From: CAWACP01 sp963832965
GTDB lineage: Bacteria; Acidobacteriota; Terriglobia; Bryobacterales; Bryobacteraceae
DNA: 64,000 bases
NCBI GenBank assembly: GCA_963832965.1
Contig: CAWHVW010000007.1
Coordinates: forward strand, 124,001 to 188,000
Direction: 5' to 3'
The translations under genes were made by a program, and so were the position numbers. A model generated the notes under the pieces. The model searched no databases. It was not told the DNA's origin and saw only the letters and a program-made list of their open reading frames with translations. Shown here one piece after another: positions 14,974 through 23,413 of the stretch. Position 1 is the first letter of the stretch. Every line of letters starts with the position of its first letter.

Positions 14974-17109
14974 ATGCGCACCAGTGGCCGGAATGCAGCG
15001 GTTTGGGCGGGCGCCGGACTCTATCTCCTGCTAACCATTTGCGGCGCCCAATACGCCGCAGCAACCCCATCGGCTGCCTCCGGGTCCGCAATCACCGCGG
15101 TCTCGGTGACCCCCAATCCGGCCACCGCCATCATCGGAACCCAGGTTCAGTTCGCCGCTCAGGTATCCGGAACAGGCGATTACAACAGCGGGGTCACCTG
15201 GTCGTTGTTCGCGCCCTCGGGCAGCACTCTGAGCCCGGGCACGCTCAGCTCAACGGGCCTCTACATCACCCCCTACCCCGCGCCGGCTACCGTAACGGTC
15301 ACCGCCACCAGCACCCAGGACCCCTCCCAAAGCGGCAGTGTCACGGTCACCCTGGTGCCGCCGCCCATAGCCGCGGGGCCGGAACTCACCGTGGACGCAG
15401 GCCAGCAGACCCACCCCATCAATCCCTATATCTATGGCATGAACGACTGGTTTCTCGCGCTCACCCCATCCATTGAGCAGGCCGCCAACGTGCCCGTGGA
15501 ACGCTGGGGCGGAGACCAGACCACCCGCTACAACTATCTGCTCGACACCGACAACAACGCCGCCGACTGGTACTTCGAGAACTCGCCCGGCTCCACCTCC
15601 GGCTACCCCGAGACCAGCATCCTCAACACCCAGATCGCCATGGATCAATCCACCGGGACCAGGACCATGGTTACCGTTCCGCTCATCGGCTGGACCCCCC
15701 AGCGCAGCACCGCGTGCAGCTTCTCGGTGGCCAAATACGGGGCGCAGCAAGGGTTTGATCCCGGCCGGCCGGACTGCGGCAACGGTGTTCTTCTCAACGG
15801 CGCCCGAGTGGTTAACGATCCCCACGACACCAGCTCGCCCATCGATCAGACCTTCGATGCCGGATGGGTGCAGTTCCTGGTGGGCAAATTCGGCAATGCG
15901 GCCAGCGGAGGCGTCGCCATCTACGAACTGGACAACGAACCGGAGTGGTGGGATTCAACCCAGGCCGACATCCATCCATTGCCCAACACCTACGATGAAT
16001 TGACCAACGACGGCCTCGCCTACGCCCAGACCATTAAGAGCAACGACCCCACCGCCGAGGTCAGCGGGCCGGTGCTCTCCTGCTGGATGTGTTTCTTCTA
16101 CTCCAAGCTGGACATAGAGACCGGGTGGAACACCGGCCCGTGCTATTGCGCCAATGGAAACCCGGTGGACCGGCTGGCCCACGGCGACGTGCCGCTCATC
16201 GAGTATTACCTCCAGCACTTCGCGGCGTATGAATCCGCCAACGGCGTCCGCCTGCTGGATTATCTGGATATGCACTTCTATAATCCGGACAACCTGGCCT
16301 TTACCCCCGCGGGAGATACCTCGGTGCAGCAGTCGCGCTTGAACTCTACGCGCGTCTTCTGGGACTCCACGTACACCGATCCGAATATTACCGATCCCAA
16401 CAACCCCACCAGCTCCGCGCCGCCGGTCTCGCCGCAACTGATTCCGCTGGCCCAGTCCTGGATTTCGAAGGACTATCCCGGCACCAAAGTTGCGATCACC
16501 GAATACAACTGGGGCGGAACCGCCTCCATCAACGGAGCTCTGGCGCAGGCCGACCTTCTAGGGATCTTCGGCAGCTACGGCCTCGACATGGCCACGCTCT
16601 GGTGGAATACCTACGACGCGCAGACGGCGGTGCAGCAGCAGATCCCCGCCCTGATGGCCTTCGAGGTCTACCGCAACTACGACGGAAACAACTCCATGTT
16701 CGGCGATATTGCGCTGGCCTCCACCAGCGCCAATCAAGGCCTGCTCTCGGTGTACGGAGCGCTGCGCAGCTCGGACAACGTGGTGACGGTGGTGGTCATC
16801 AACAAGACCTATGGAGATCTGACCAGCACGGTCTCCATCCCCAACCTGCGGCCGAGGGGCCCCGCAAAGGTCTTTCTATACAGCAACGCGAATCTGGCCG
16901 CCATCGTGGAGCAGCCCCATCTTCCCGTCTCTCCGCCGGCGCCAGTCAGGACGGCCACCACCCTCATAGCAACCTTTCCCGCACAATCGATAACCATCCT
17001 GGCGGTGCCCGCCGCGCTACCTCCAAGGCGGCCGCCGGTTGCCTTGTTTACAGGCGCGGCCCGGAAGCGTAGCTACAGGTCTGCGGGTCCTGCCGAACCG
17101 CGACGGTAA
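14974..17109 (+). CDS. secreted glycoside hydrolase family 44-like protein with Ig-like domain
   Basis: About 711 aa from ATG 14974 (AGGAG upstream; an ATG at 14947 lacks one). A signal peptide (AGLYLLLTICGAQYAAA) is followed by a bacterial Ig-like domain (about residues 38-125) and then a catalytic module opening with HPINPYIYGMNDW and RWGGDQTTRYNY. GH44 acid/base is expected in the DNEPEWW motif (Glu322) and the nucleophile in ITEYNWGG (Glu510); both are present. Members are endoglucanases/xyloglucanases, so a role in plant polysaccharide breakdown outside the cell is likely. A small beta domain ends the protein. The stop codon is the TAA inside the family 1 repeat, so the last residues (AEPRR) are repeat-encoded. 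Confidence 0.85.
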   Translation: MRTSGRNAAVWAGAGLYLLLTICGAQYAAATPSAASGSAITAVSVTPNPATAIIGTQVQFAAQVSGTGDYNSGVTWSLFAPSGSTLSPGTLSSTGLYITPYPAPATVTVTATSTQDPSQSGSVTVTLVPPPIAAGPELTVDAGQQTHPINPYIYGMNDWFLALTPSIEQAANVPVERWGGDQTTRYNYLLDTDNNAADWYFENSPGSTSGYPETSILNTQIAMDQSTGTRTMVTVPLIGWTPQRSTACSFSVAKYGAQQGFDPGRPDCGNGVLLNGARVVNDPHDTSSPIDQTFDAGWVQFLVGKFGNAASGGVAIYELDNEPEWWDSTQADIHPLPNTYDELTNDGLAYAQTIKSNDPTAEVSGPVLSCWMCFFYSKLDIETGWNTGPCYCANGNPVDRLAHGDVPLIEYYLQHFAAYESANGVRLLDYLDMHFYNPDNLAFTPAGDTSVQQSRLNSTRVFWDSTYTDPNITDPNNPTSSAPPVSPQLIPLAQSWISKDYPGTKVAITEYNWGGTASINGALAQADLLGIFGSYGLDMATLWWNTYDAQTAVQQQIPALMAFEVYRNYDGNNSMFGDIALASTSANQGLLSVYGALRSSDNVVTVVVINKTYGDLTSTVSIPNLRPRGPAKVFLYSNANLAAIVEQPHLPVSPPAPVRTATTLIATFPAQSITILAVPAALPPRRPPVALFTGAARKRSYRSAGPAEPRR

Positions 17110-17117
17110 CGGAGCGG
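17093..17117 (+). repeat. family 1 repeat copy d, overlapping GH44 stop
   Basis: CCGAACCGCGACGGTAAC then GGAGCGG; the left arm is partly lost. The TAA at 17107-17109 terminates the GH44 reading frame. Confidence 0.8.
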
Positions 17118-17139
17118 AACCAGAGCCAGATGTTCGGCT

Positions 17140-17393
17140 TCAAAGCATCGCGTAAGAAGGCTCTTGCGTGGCAACACGGATCATGGCCTCGTAGGTGGTC
17201 AATTCCGGCAAGGGTCTGCTATCGACGCCGTTGACCTCGAGAAAGTCAGCGGCAGCCTGAACACCGGTCCGTTTATGCCGTAAAAATAAGCCTGGCTTTC
17301 GGCGATGTGGAACGCATGCGCGGCCACGATTTCTCTCAGCGCTCTGAAATCGCGCATCTGATACCGACCTGAAGGGTACATGGTCGGGGACAT
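17140..17393 (-). pseudogene. frameshifted Doc/Fic-family toxin remnant
   Basis: ATG 17393 reads MRDFRALREIVAAHAFHIAE and then SQAYFYGIN; one base later the next frame gives RTGVQAAADFLEVNGVD and continues to a TGA at 17140. Joined across a one-base loss near 17285 this resembles the C-terminal half of Doc (death-on-curing) toxins, where HxFxDGNKRTG is the Fic motif; here the His/Asp part is degenerate (SQAYFYGI). The usual N-terminal 60 residues and the antitoxin are missing. Most likely it is a decaying toxin gene; the family call rests on motif resemblance only. Confidence 0.5.
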
Positions 17394-17430
17394 GGCACCG
17401 GGTTAAAATGAAATGCGAAAAGGATGACCT

Positions 17431-18174
17431 ATGAATACTCGCTGGTTTGCGCTGATATTGGGAGCATTGGCAGCGGGCAGCCTGTGCGCCCAGAATTCAT
17501 ATCCCGTCGGGACCATCTATTTCCCGGCGGCGGATTACTCCATGCCGCCGGCCGTGGACGCTCCGTATTGCGGCGAAACCAGGAACGTGAATACCGTGAC
17601 GCGGCCAGATGGGACCCAGAAGATCGTGGAGTTCGCTCCGAGCAAAAGCTGCCGGGATTCGGCAGGCCGAACCCGTTCCGAAAAACCGGTGTGGCGGCAG
17701 CCCGGAGGACCGCAGATCGGGCCGCTGCTCATCGAAATAAGAGACCCCGTCGCTGGCGCCAGGTACGTCGTGTACGCGGTAAACAAGACGGTGTATCGTC
17801 AGCAACTGCAGCCGAACCGAACGCTGCACCCGCCTTCGCCGATGCCGCGCCTCGGGGGACCCGAAGTCTCGGGCAGCATGGAGGATCTTGGAACGCAGAT
17901 CATCGAAGGACTCGTAGTAGAGGGACGGCGCTACACGCTTCCTCCGGACCCATCAGCGAACAATACGGGTGTGACGAGGATCGCTGAAAGCTGGTGGTCG
18001 CCCGAGCTTGCCGTTTACGTCATCGAGAAGACCAGCGATCCGGTGAAGGGCGAGTTCACCCACAAGCTGATTCACGTCACAAGGGCCGAACCGGATCCGG
18101 ATATGTTTCGGCTGCCGCCCGACTACACCGTGGTCGACGAAACCGGGGACTTTACGATTCTGTGGGGGCAGTAG
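17431..18174 (+). CDS. exported hypothetical protein
   Basis: 247 aa with AAGGATG before the ATG and a signal peptide (FALILGALAAGSLCAQN). The mature part has recurring features of a family I have seen only in acidobacteria: DGTQKIVEFAPS, DSAGRTRSEK, IEIRDPVAGARYV and, near the end, SPELAVYVIEKTSDPVKGE and EPDPDMFRLPPDY. No catalytic motif is visible. It probably folds as a beta-rich periplasmic protein. Its neighbours (Doc remnant, ADOP permease) give no clue to function. Confidence 0.7.
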   Translation: MNTRWFALILGALAAGSLCAQNSYPVGTIYFPAADYSMPPAVDAPYCGETRNVNTVTRPDGTQKIVEFAPSKSCRDSAGRTRSEKPVWRQPGGPQIGPLLIEIRDPVAGARYVVYAVNKTVYRQQLQPNRTLHPPSPMPRLGGPEVSGSMEDLGTQIIEGLVVEGRRYTLPPDPSANNTGVTRIAESWWSPELAVYVIEKTSDPVKGEFTHKLIHVTRAEPDPDMFRLPPDYTVVDETGDFTILWGQ

Positions 18175-18305
18175 AGATCCCCCCCAAACCGTCCGCCCCC
18201 GCCCGACCCTTCCCAAAACCGGTCACCCAATCAGCGGCATCCCCCTTAAGAATCCGAAGCTTCCCACGGCGGCCAACGTGCCCCTGCAATAAGCTGCAAT
18301 AAGCA

Positions 18306-20738
18306 ATGTTGCGCCAGAATCTCACCCTCGCCTTCCGCCGCCTCCGCTCCAGCCCCGGCTTCACCGCCGCCGCCGTGGTCACTCTGGCTCTGGGAATCGG
18401 CGCCAACACCACCATGTTCTCCCTGGTCAACGCCCTCGTCTTCCGCCCCTTCGGAGTCCGGAACCAAAGCGAGCTCATCTTTTTCAACCACCACAATGCC
18501 AAGGGCGACGAGTCCCCCATGATGTCTTATCCCGATTACAAAGATTATCGGGATCGCAATACCGCGCTCAGCGGCCTCGCCATGTTCGATTTCGAGCCAT
18601 TTAACATGAGCCGCGGCGGGTCGCGCAATAACCGTCTCTGGGGTTTCGCGGTCAGCGGAAATTATTTCGATATGCTGGGCGTTCAACCTTTCCTGGGCCG
18701 CCTGCTGCATCCCGCCGATGACGTGAAGGGCGGCGGCCACCCGGTGGTCGTCCTCGCCTGGAATTGCTGGCAGACGAACTTCGCCGGCGAACCCAATGTT
18801 GTCGGTCGGCAGGTCCGCATCGATGGCCTGGATCACACCATCGTCGGCGTGGCGCCCCGTGCATTCACCGGCACTGAGGTCATCATCACTCCTCAGGTCT
18901 ATGTCCCATTGGCCATGTCCGTGCCCAAGGGGCCGAGCTGGCTGGACCACCGCGGCGACCTGCAAGGCTGGATGATCGGCCGCCTGAAGCCGGGCGTTTC
19001 CATGAAAAGCGCCGAGGCTGCCATCAACACCATCGCCGCCCAGCTCCGCCGCGAATATCCCAAGGAGGACGCTGGCGTTTCCATCGTGCTCTCCCCGCCA
19101 GGCATGGGCGGTACTTTTCTGCGGCCGGGCATCATCGGTTTCTCGGCGGTCGGGATGGTCGTGGGCGGCCTCGTGCTGCTGGTCGCCTGCGTGAACCTGG
19201 CCGGTCTCCTGCTGGCCCGCGCCGCCGACCGCAGAAAAGAAATCGCCATCCGCCTGGCCTTAGGCGCCAGCCAGGGCCAGCTCCTGCGCCAGCTTCTTAC
19301 GGAAAGCCTCCTGCTCTCCATCGCTGGCGGCGTCGCGGGAATTCTCCTCGCCTCCTGGCTCACCGCCTTGATCAACGCGTGGCGTCCCCCCATCGACACC
19401 CTCACCATGACCCGCGTCGCCGTCGACACGCCAGTATTGCTTTTTGCCGCCGCTGTTTCCCTCCTCAGCGCGTTCCTGTTCGGCCTTGTGCCCGCCCTGC
19501 AATCCGCTCGCACCAACCTTGCGGGCGCCATGAAGAACGACGCGCCAGCGGACCGCCTTCGCCGGCTGAACGCCCGCGATCTCCTCGTCACCGTCCAGGT
19601 GGCTCTCTCCGTGGTGCTGGTCATCGGCAGTGTTCTGGTAGTCCGCAGCTTGCAGCGCGCGCTCAGCCTGAATCTCGGATTTCAGCCCGAACATGCCGCC
19701 GTGCTCTCGTTCGATCTGGGCGGCGAGGGCTACGACGAGCAGCGTGGCCGCGACTTCCAGCGCCGCGTGCTGGACCGCGTTCGCGCCATGCCCGGGATTC
19801 AGGCCGCTGCAATGAGCGCCGGCCTGCCTCTCTTTGTCACCAGTGACCAGATGGATGCCGTCTATCTCGAAGGCAAACCCGAGCCCCGCCCGGACTACGT
19901 CCCTCGCGCTTTTCTGTACACCGTCACGCCCGGCTACCTCCAGGCCATGCATACGCGCCTCGTCGCGGGCCGCGATTTCGATCGGCGCGACAAGAAAGAC
20001 GCAACCCCGGTCGCTCTGGTCAATGAGACCTTCGTCCGCAAGCTCCTCGCCGGCGAGGACCCCATAGGTAAGCGCTTCCGCAATGACGCGGCTGGGAAAT
20101 GGATACAGATCGCCGGCGTCGTTGAGGACGGAAAATACTATACGCTCGCCGAATCGCCAACTCCCGCCATTTTTGAACCGATCGAACAGCGTTGGAGCCA
20201 GGCCCAGACGCTCGTGGCGCGCTCGCCGATGTCCGAGGCCGAGACCATCAGTCAGATGCGCCGCGCGGTTCTGGAGGTCGACCCCACGCTCACCGTCTTC
20301 AACGACGGCAGCCTGAGCCACTCGCTCGGACTGGCGTTGTTCCCCGCCAAAATGGCCGCGATCGTGCTTGGATCGTTCGGAGCGCTGGCGCTTGTCCTGG
20401 CGGCGACCGGCGTCTACGGAATCATGGCCTACGCCGTATCCAGAAGAACCCGCGAAATCGGCATCCGCATGGCCTTGGGCGCGGCTCCCGCGCAAGTAGC
20501 GCGCGTCGTGCTGAGGCGCACCGCAATCATGTTGGCGACCGGCGTGGCGATTGGCCTGCTGCTGGCTTTCGCCGGAGGAACGTTCTTCAGCCAGATCCTC
20601 TACGGCGTCGGCGCGCACGACCCTCTCACCTACTTCTGCGCCATCGCGCTAATGACCATGGTGGCCTTCCTGGCAAGCTGGGTGCCCGCCCGCCGCGCCA
20701 TCAAAGTCGACCCGCTAACCGCCCTCCGAACCGAGTGA
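18306..20738 (+). CDS. ADOP-type MacB/FtsX-like ABC permease (second)
   Basis: 810 aa with the same two-unit layout as the permease at 11374. The first segment is SSPGFTAAAVVTLALGIGANT, mid-protein helices follow with ARAADRRKEIAIRLALGA, and the C-terminus reads SRRTREIGIRMALGA and PARRAIKVDPLTALRTE. Periplasmic core domains lie between. No ATPase is adjacent. A 10-bp duplication (CTGCAATAAG) lies just before the start, and no ribosome site is evident. The two permeases are far from identical, so they are old paralogues rather than a recent duplication. Confidence 0.93.
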   Translation: MLRQNLTLAFRRLRSSPGFTAAAVVTLALGIGANTTMFSLVNALVFRPFGVRNQSELIFFNHHNAKGDESPMMSYPDYKDYRDRNTALSGLAMFDFEPFNMSRGGSRNNRLWGFAVSGNYFDMLGVQPFLGRLLHPADDVKGGGHPVVVLAWNCWQTNFAGEPNVVGRQVRIDGLDHTIVGVAPRAFTGTEVIITPQVYVPLAMSVPKGPSWLDHRGDLQGWMIGRLKPGVSMKSAEAAINTIAAQLRREYPKEDAGVSIVLSPPGMGGTFLRPGIIGFSAVGMVVGGLVLLVACVNLAGLLLARAADRRKEIAIRLALGASQGQLLRQLLTESLLLSIAGGVAGILLASWLTALINAWRPPIDTLTMTRVAVDTPVLLFAAAVSLLSAFLFGLVPALQSARTNLAGAMKNDAPADRLRRLNARDLLVTVQVALSVVLVIGSVLVVRSLQRALSLNLGFQPEHAAVLSFDLGGEGYDEQRGRDFQRRVLDRVRAMPGIQAAAMSAGLPLFVTSDQMDAVYLEGKPEPRPDYVPRAFLYTVTPGYLQAMHTRLVAGRDFDRRDKKDATPVALVNETFVRKLLAGEDPIGKRFRNDAAGKWIQIAGVVEDGKYYTLAESPTPAIFEPIEQRWSQAQTLVARSPMSEAETISQMRRAVLEVDPTLTVFNDGSLSHSLGLALFPAKMAAIVLGSFGALALVLAATGVYGIMAYAVSRRTREIGIRMALGAAPAQVARVVLRRTAIMLATGVAIGLLLAFAGGTFFSQILYGVGAHDPLTYFCAIALMTMVAFLASWVPARRAIKVDPLTALRTE

Positions 20739-20743
20739 ACCGC

Positions 20744-21030
20744 GCCAGCAGTTTTCTCCTGGTTCTACTCGCCAGCAGTTTTCGCCTGGTTCTACGCGTG
20801 CCAGCAGTCTTTTCCTTTGTTTCTCCGTAACGCTCTGGTTCTACGCGTGCCAGCAGTCTTTTCCTTTGTTTCTCCGTAACGCTCTGGTTCCACGCGTGCC
20901 AGCAGTCTCTTCCTTTGTTTCTCCGCAACGCTCGCCAGCAGTTTTCTCCTGGTCCTACGCGTGCCAGCAGTCTCTTCCTTTGTTTCTCCGCAACGCTCGC
21001 CAGCAGTTTTCTCTCGTGTTTCCACGCTTG
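20744..21030. repeat. compound tandem repeat array with 49-bp unit
   Basis: Units beginning GCCAGCAGTCT recur at 20800, 20849 and 20898 (period 49) and at 20963, with shorter CGCCAGCAGTTTTC units of about 25 bp before and between them. The unit is T-rich on the plus strand, unlike the GC-rich surroundings. It fills the gap between the ADOP permease stop and a family 1 repeat; no gene is seen in the gap. Confidence 0.85.
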
Positions 21031-21036
21031 CGGGCA

Positions 21037-21065
21037 GTTACTGAACCGCGACGGTGACGGAGCGG
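21037..21065 (+). repeat. family 1 repeat copy e
   Basis: GTTACTG-AACCGCGA-CGGTGAC then GGAGCGG, ending 20 nt from the stop of the convergent GNAT gene, so it lies at that gene's 3' end. Confidence 0.8.
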
Positions 21066-21085
21066 CGTTAAGAAAGCCCTCTTCC

Positions 21086-21604
21086 TCATCCCGCGCCGGG
21101 TGCCAGTGCGCCGCGCAGGTCCGCGAGTGTGACCATCAGTATCGTAGGTTCGAGCGGGCTCGCATCGAACCCCAGAGCAATGTAGAACTGCTTTGCTTCT
21201 TCCGAGATAGCGTAAACCACAATCCCGCGAATCCCAATAACCTCCGCCGCCTGAACTACGCGCCGGGCAGCATCGCGGAACAGACCGCGTCCGACGCCGC
21301 GGCCCTGCAAGGAGCGGTCCACGGCGAGGCGTCCAAGGATAACCACCGGTATCGGAGCCGGCATGTTCCGCTTGAACCTGCCGGCCTCGTTGTCCCCCAC
21401 AATCGCCCCGGAAGCCAGCGCGTAGTAGCCGGCCACTCGATCCCCCTCGCAGGTCACATACGTGCGTGAGGCCCCGCTCGCCTGATTGGCCCGCGCGCGG
21501 CGTCTCAGCCAGCCATCCAAAGAGGGCTCGCCGGAAAAGAACTCGTCGAGCTTGTGTCGGTCGGCCAGTAACTCCGGCGCCGACAGGGACACACTCAATC
21601 CCAC
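21086..21604 (-). CDS. GNAT acetyltransferase toxin, TacT-like
   Basis: 172 aa. The GNAT acetyl-CoA site is clear: VVILGRLAVDRSLQGRGVGRGLFRDAARR (R/Q-x-x-G-x-G motif), then YAISEEAKQFYIALGFDAS. The N-terminal FFSGEPSLDGWLRRRA is typical of TacT/AtaT-type toxins that acetylate aminoacyl-tRNA and block translation. It overlaps the upstream DUF1778 antitoxin gene by 10 nt, the standard TacA-TacT order, so the two form one operon. Confidence 0.9.
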   Translation of the reverse strand: MGLSVSLSAPELLADRHKLDEFFSGEPSLDGWLRRRARANQASGASRTYVTCEGDRVAGYYALASGAIVGDNEAGRFKRNMPAPIPVVILGRLAVDRSLQGRGVGRGLFRDAARRVVQAAEVIGIRGIVVYAISEEAKQFYIALGFDASPLEPTILMVTLADLRGALAPGAG

Positions 21605-21858
21605 GGCGCGGATGTCCGCATAGTGCGGCGCAAACGCCCATTGGGTTTCGGAGGAGCATCCAGACGTTTCAGAAACGCAGCATAAGCCTGCGGGCTCACC
21701 GTGAACACCGTGCGGTCGAGGAGCGCGTCCTCAGCGGCCCGGCGCGCTGCATCCAGAACGAAATCAGTGCGCGTCTTCCCGGTCATTTCCGCCGCCCGGT
21801 CTATCAGTCCCCGGACCTCCGGCTTGATTCGAATGTTCAGAGTCTCACGGGCTGGCAT
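21595..21858 (-). CDS. DUF1778 antitoxin, TacA-like
   Basis: 87 aa from ATG 21858. An upstream in-frame ATG at 21876 is rejected because it lies upstream of the -10 box. The N-terminal RETLNIRIKPEVRGLIDRAAE is a ribbon-helix-helix DNA-binding unit; the C-terminal half (LLDRTVFTVSPQAYAAFLKRLD) is the helix that wraps the GNAT toxin. It neutralises the downstream toxin and represses the operon at the palindrome just upstream. Confidence 0.9.
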   Translation of the reverse strand: MPARETLNIRIKPEVRGLIDRAAEMTGKTRTDFVLDAARRAAEDALLDRTVFTVSPQAYAAFLKRLDAPPKPNGRLRRTMRTSAPWD

Positions 21859-21866
21859 GAACATTG

Positions 21867-21899
21867 AATATACCATGCCGTAATGACAAAGTCATTACG
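21867..21899 (-). promoter_or_regulatory. toxin-antitoxin promoter with perfect palindromic operator
   Basis: CGTAATGAC-AAA-GTCATTACG (21879-21899) is a perfect 9-bp-arm inverted repeat. On the minus strand a TATATT -10 (21867-21872) and an ATGACT -35 (21890-21895), 17 bp apart, place the -35 inside the palindrome. A TacA dimer bound there would block RNA polymerase. The start codon follows the -10 by 8 nt. Confidence 0.7.
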
Positions 21900-22203
21900 T
21901 ACGCGCCAGAAGCACCCATCACGATCTTTTTCCACAGTGTTTGCCGCCACTTGAGGCCTGCAACCTCCCCGCCCATGCGACACTCCGGCCAAGAGTCCGT
22001 TGCTCCATCGCCGGAGAGGCGGATCACGAGGCGTGGGGAATTCTAGACACCTCTGCGCAACGTTGCGAGCGGCGACGTCCGCCGGTACGAAAACTGGTCC
22101 CACGCCGTTGCGGGTTACAAACGGTCTCTCGCCGTGAGGGTTAATCAACGGCTCGGGAGCGCTCCTCAGAATGAAAAGCAGGCCTCGCTGCTAAACTTGG
22201 AGT
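21900..22203. other. gene-free intergenic stretch
   Basis: Between the toxin-antitoxin operator and the YchF-like gene I see no convincing coding frame on either strand; a 103-codon minus frame covers part of it but lacks a ribosome site and family features. The last bases before 22204 carry GGAG, the ribosome site of the next gene. Confidence 0.4.
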
Positions 22204-23280
22204 TTGAAAACAGCCATTATCGGCCTGCCCATGGTGGGCAAGACCTCTCTGTTCACCATCCTCACCGGCGTGCATGAAGCGGCGCGCGTCGGTTCGCTCG
22301 AAGCGCGCGTCGGCGTCACCAAGGTGCCCGACGCTCGCCTCGCCGCCCTTTCCGCGGTTTTCGATCCGCAGAAGATCACCCACGCCACCGTCGAATACCT
22401 GGACTTCCCGGCCATCTCGAAAGAGGCCCTGCGCGATCCCAGCTACCTGGCCAGCCTGCGCGTGGCCGACGCGCTCGCCCACGTTCTGCGCGTGTTCCAA
22501 AGCGACGTGGTGCCGCACGAGAAAGGCTCGGTCGATCCGTTGCGCGATCTCGACGACGTCGACACCGAGCTCATCGTCAGCGATCTGGTGGTGGTGGAGA
22601 AGCGCCTCGAGCGCCTCGAGAAGGACCGCAAGAAAATCAAGAACAACCTCGAGCTCGATCGCGAGTTCGAGTTGCTCGAACGCTGCCGCGTGATGCTGGA
22701 AGCGGGCACCGCGTTGCGCTCCCTGGAACTCACCGCCGACGACGAGAAGCGCATTCGCGGATTCCAGTTCCTCTCCCAGAAGCCGATGCTGGTGGTGCTC
22801 AACCTGGGCGAGGGACAAGCCGCGCGCCTGCACGAAATCGAGGTGGAGTACAGCGACGGCCCGCTCGCCGGCCGCGTCCACACGGAGGTGGCGGCTATCT
22901 GCGGGAAGGTGGAAGCGGAACTCGCCGAACTGCCCCGCGAGGAACAAACCGAATACCTCACCAGCTATGGGCTTGCCGATTCGGGCCTCGAACGCCTCAT
23001 CTCGGCCACCTATCACCTCCTCGGCCTGATGTCCTTCCTCACCGCCGGCGAGGATGAGGTGCGCGCCTGGACCATCCCCATGAACAGCCCCGCAGTGAAG
23101 GCGGCCGGCGCCATCCACAGCGACTTCGAGAAAAAGTTCATTCGCGCCGAAGTGGTGAACTGGCAGTCCCTCGTCGATAACCACGGCTACGCGGGAGCGC
23201 GTGAAAAAGGCCTGCTGCGGCTGGAGGGCAAAGAGTACATCGTGCGCGACGGCGACGTGCTGGTCATCCGCCACTCCTGA
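22204..23280 (+). CDS. YchF/Obg-like GTPase with TGS domain
   Basis: 358 aa from TTG 22204, with GGAG just before it. Residues 1-12 give the P-loop MKTAIIGLPMVGKTS, where classic YchF has GLPNVGKS; the G4 position reads VLNLGEG, an NxxE variant consistent with the relaxed nucleotide specificity (ATP) of YchF. A long coiled-coil (VVVEKRLERLEKDRKKIKN) is inserted, and the C-terminal TGS domain carries the usual IHSDFEKKFIRAEV and GLLRLEGKEYIVRDGDV. YchF binds ribosomes and influences stress responses. Only the unusual P-loop residues leave room for a paralogue rather than the housekeeping copy. Confidence 0.85.
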   Translation: MKTAIIGLPMVGKTSLFTILTGVHEAARVGSLEARVGVTKVPDARLAALSAVFDPQKITHATVEYLDFPAISKEALRDPSYLASLRVADALAHVLRVFQSDVVPHEKGSVDPLRDLDDVDTELIVSDLVVVEKRLERLEKDRKKIKNNLELDREFELLERCRVMLEAGTALRSLELTADDEKRIRGFQFLSQKPMLVVLNLGEGQAARLHEIEVEYSDGPLAGRVHTEVAAICGKVEAELAELPREEQTEYLTSYGLADSGLERLISATYHLLGLMSFLTAGEDEVRAWTIPMNSPAVKAAGAIHSDFEKKFIRAEVVNWQSLVDNHGYAGAREKGLLRLEGKEYIVRDGDVLVIRHS

Positions 23281-23286
23281 AGAAGC

Positions 23287-23385
23287 GTTACCGAACCGCG
23301 ACGGTAACGGAGCGGCAAACCGAACCGCGACGGTGACGGAGCGGCAACCCATAAGCGTTACCGAACCGCGACGGTGACGGAGCGG
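23287..23385 (+). repeat. three consecutive family 1 repeats (copies f, g, h)
   Basis: Copies at 23287-23315 (full, perfect arms), 23320-23344 (left arm lost) and 23357-23385 (full, one G-T mismatch), all in the same orientation, fill the gap between the YchF-like gene and the methyltransferase. Confidence 0.88.
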
Positions 23386-23413
23386 GCCATATATATTGTT
23401 TCGGGGAGGCACA

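Noticed and set aside
20744..21030. CRISPR array
   Set aside because: The units are contiguous tandem repeats of 25 and 49 bp with no unique spacers, and no cas genes are near.
21837..22148. 103-codon minus frame upstream of the toxin-antitoxin operon
   Set aside because: It covers the operator and promoter, has no ribosome site and no recognisable protein features.
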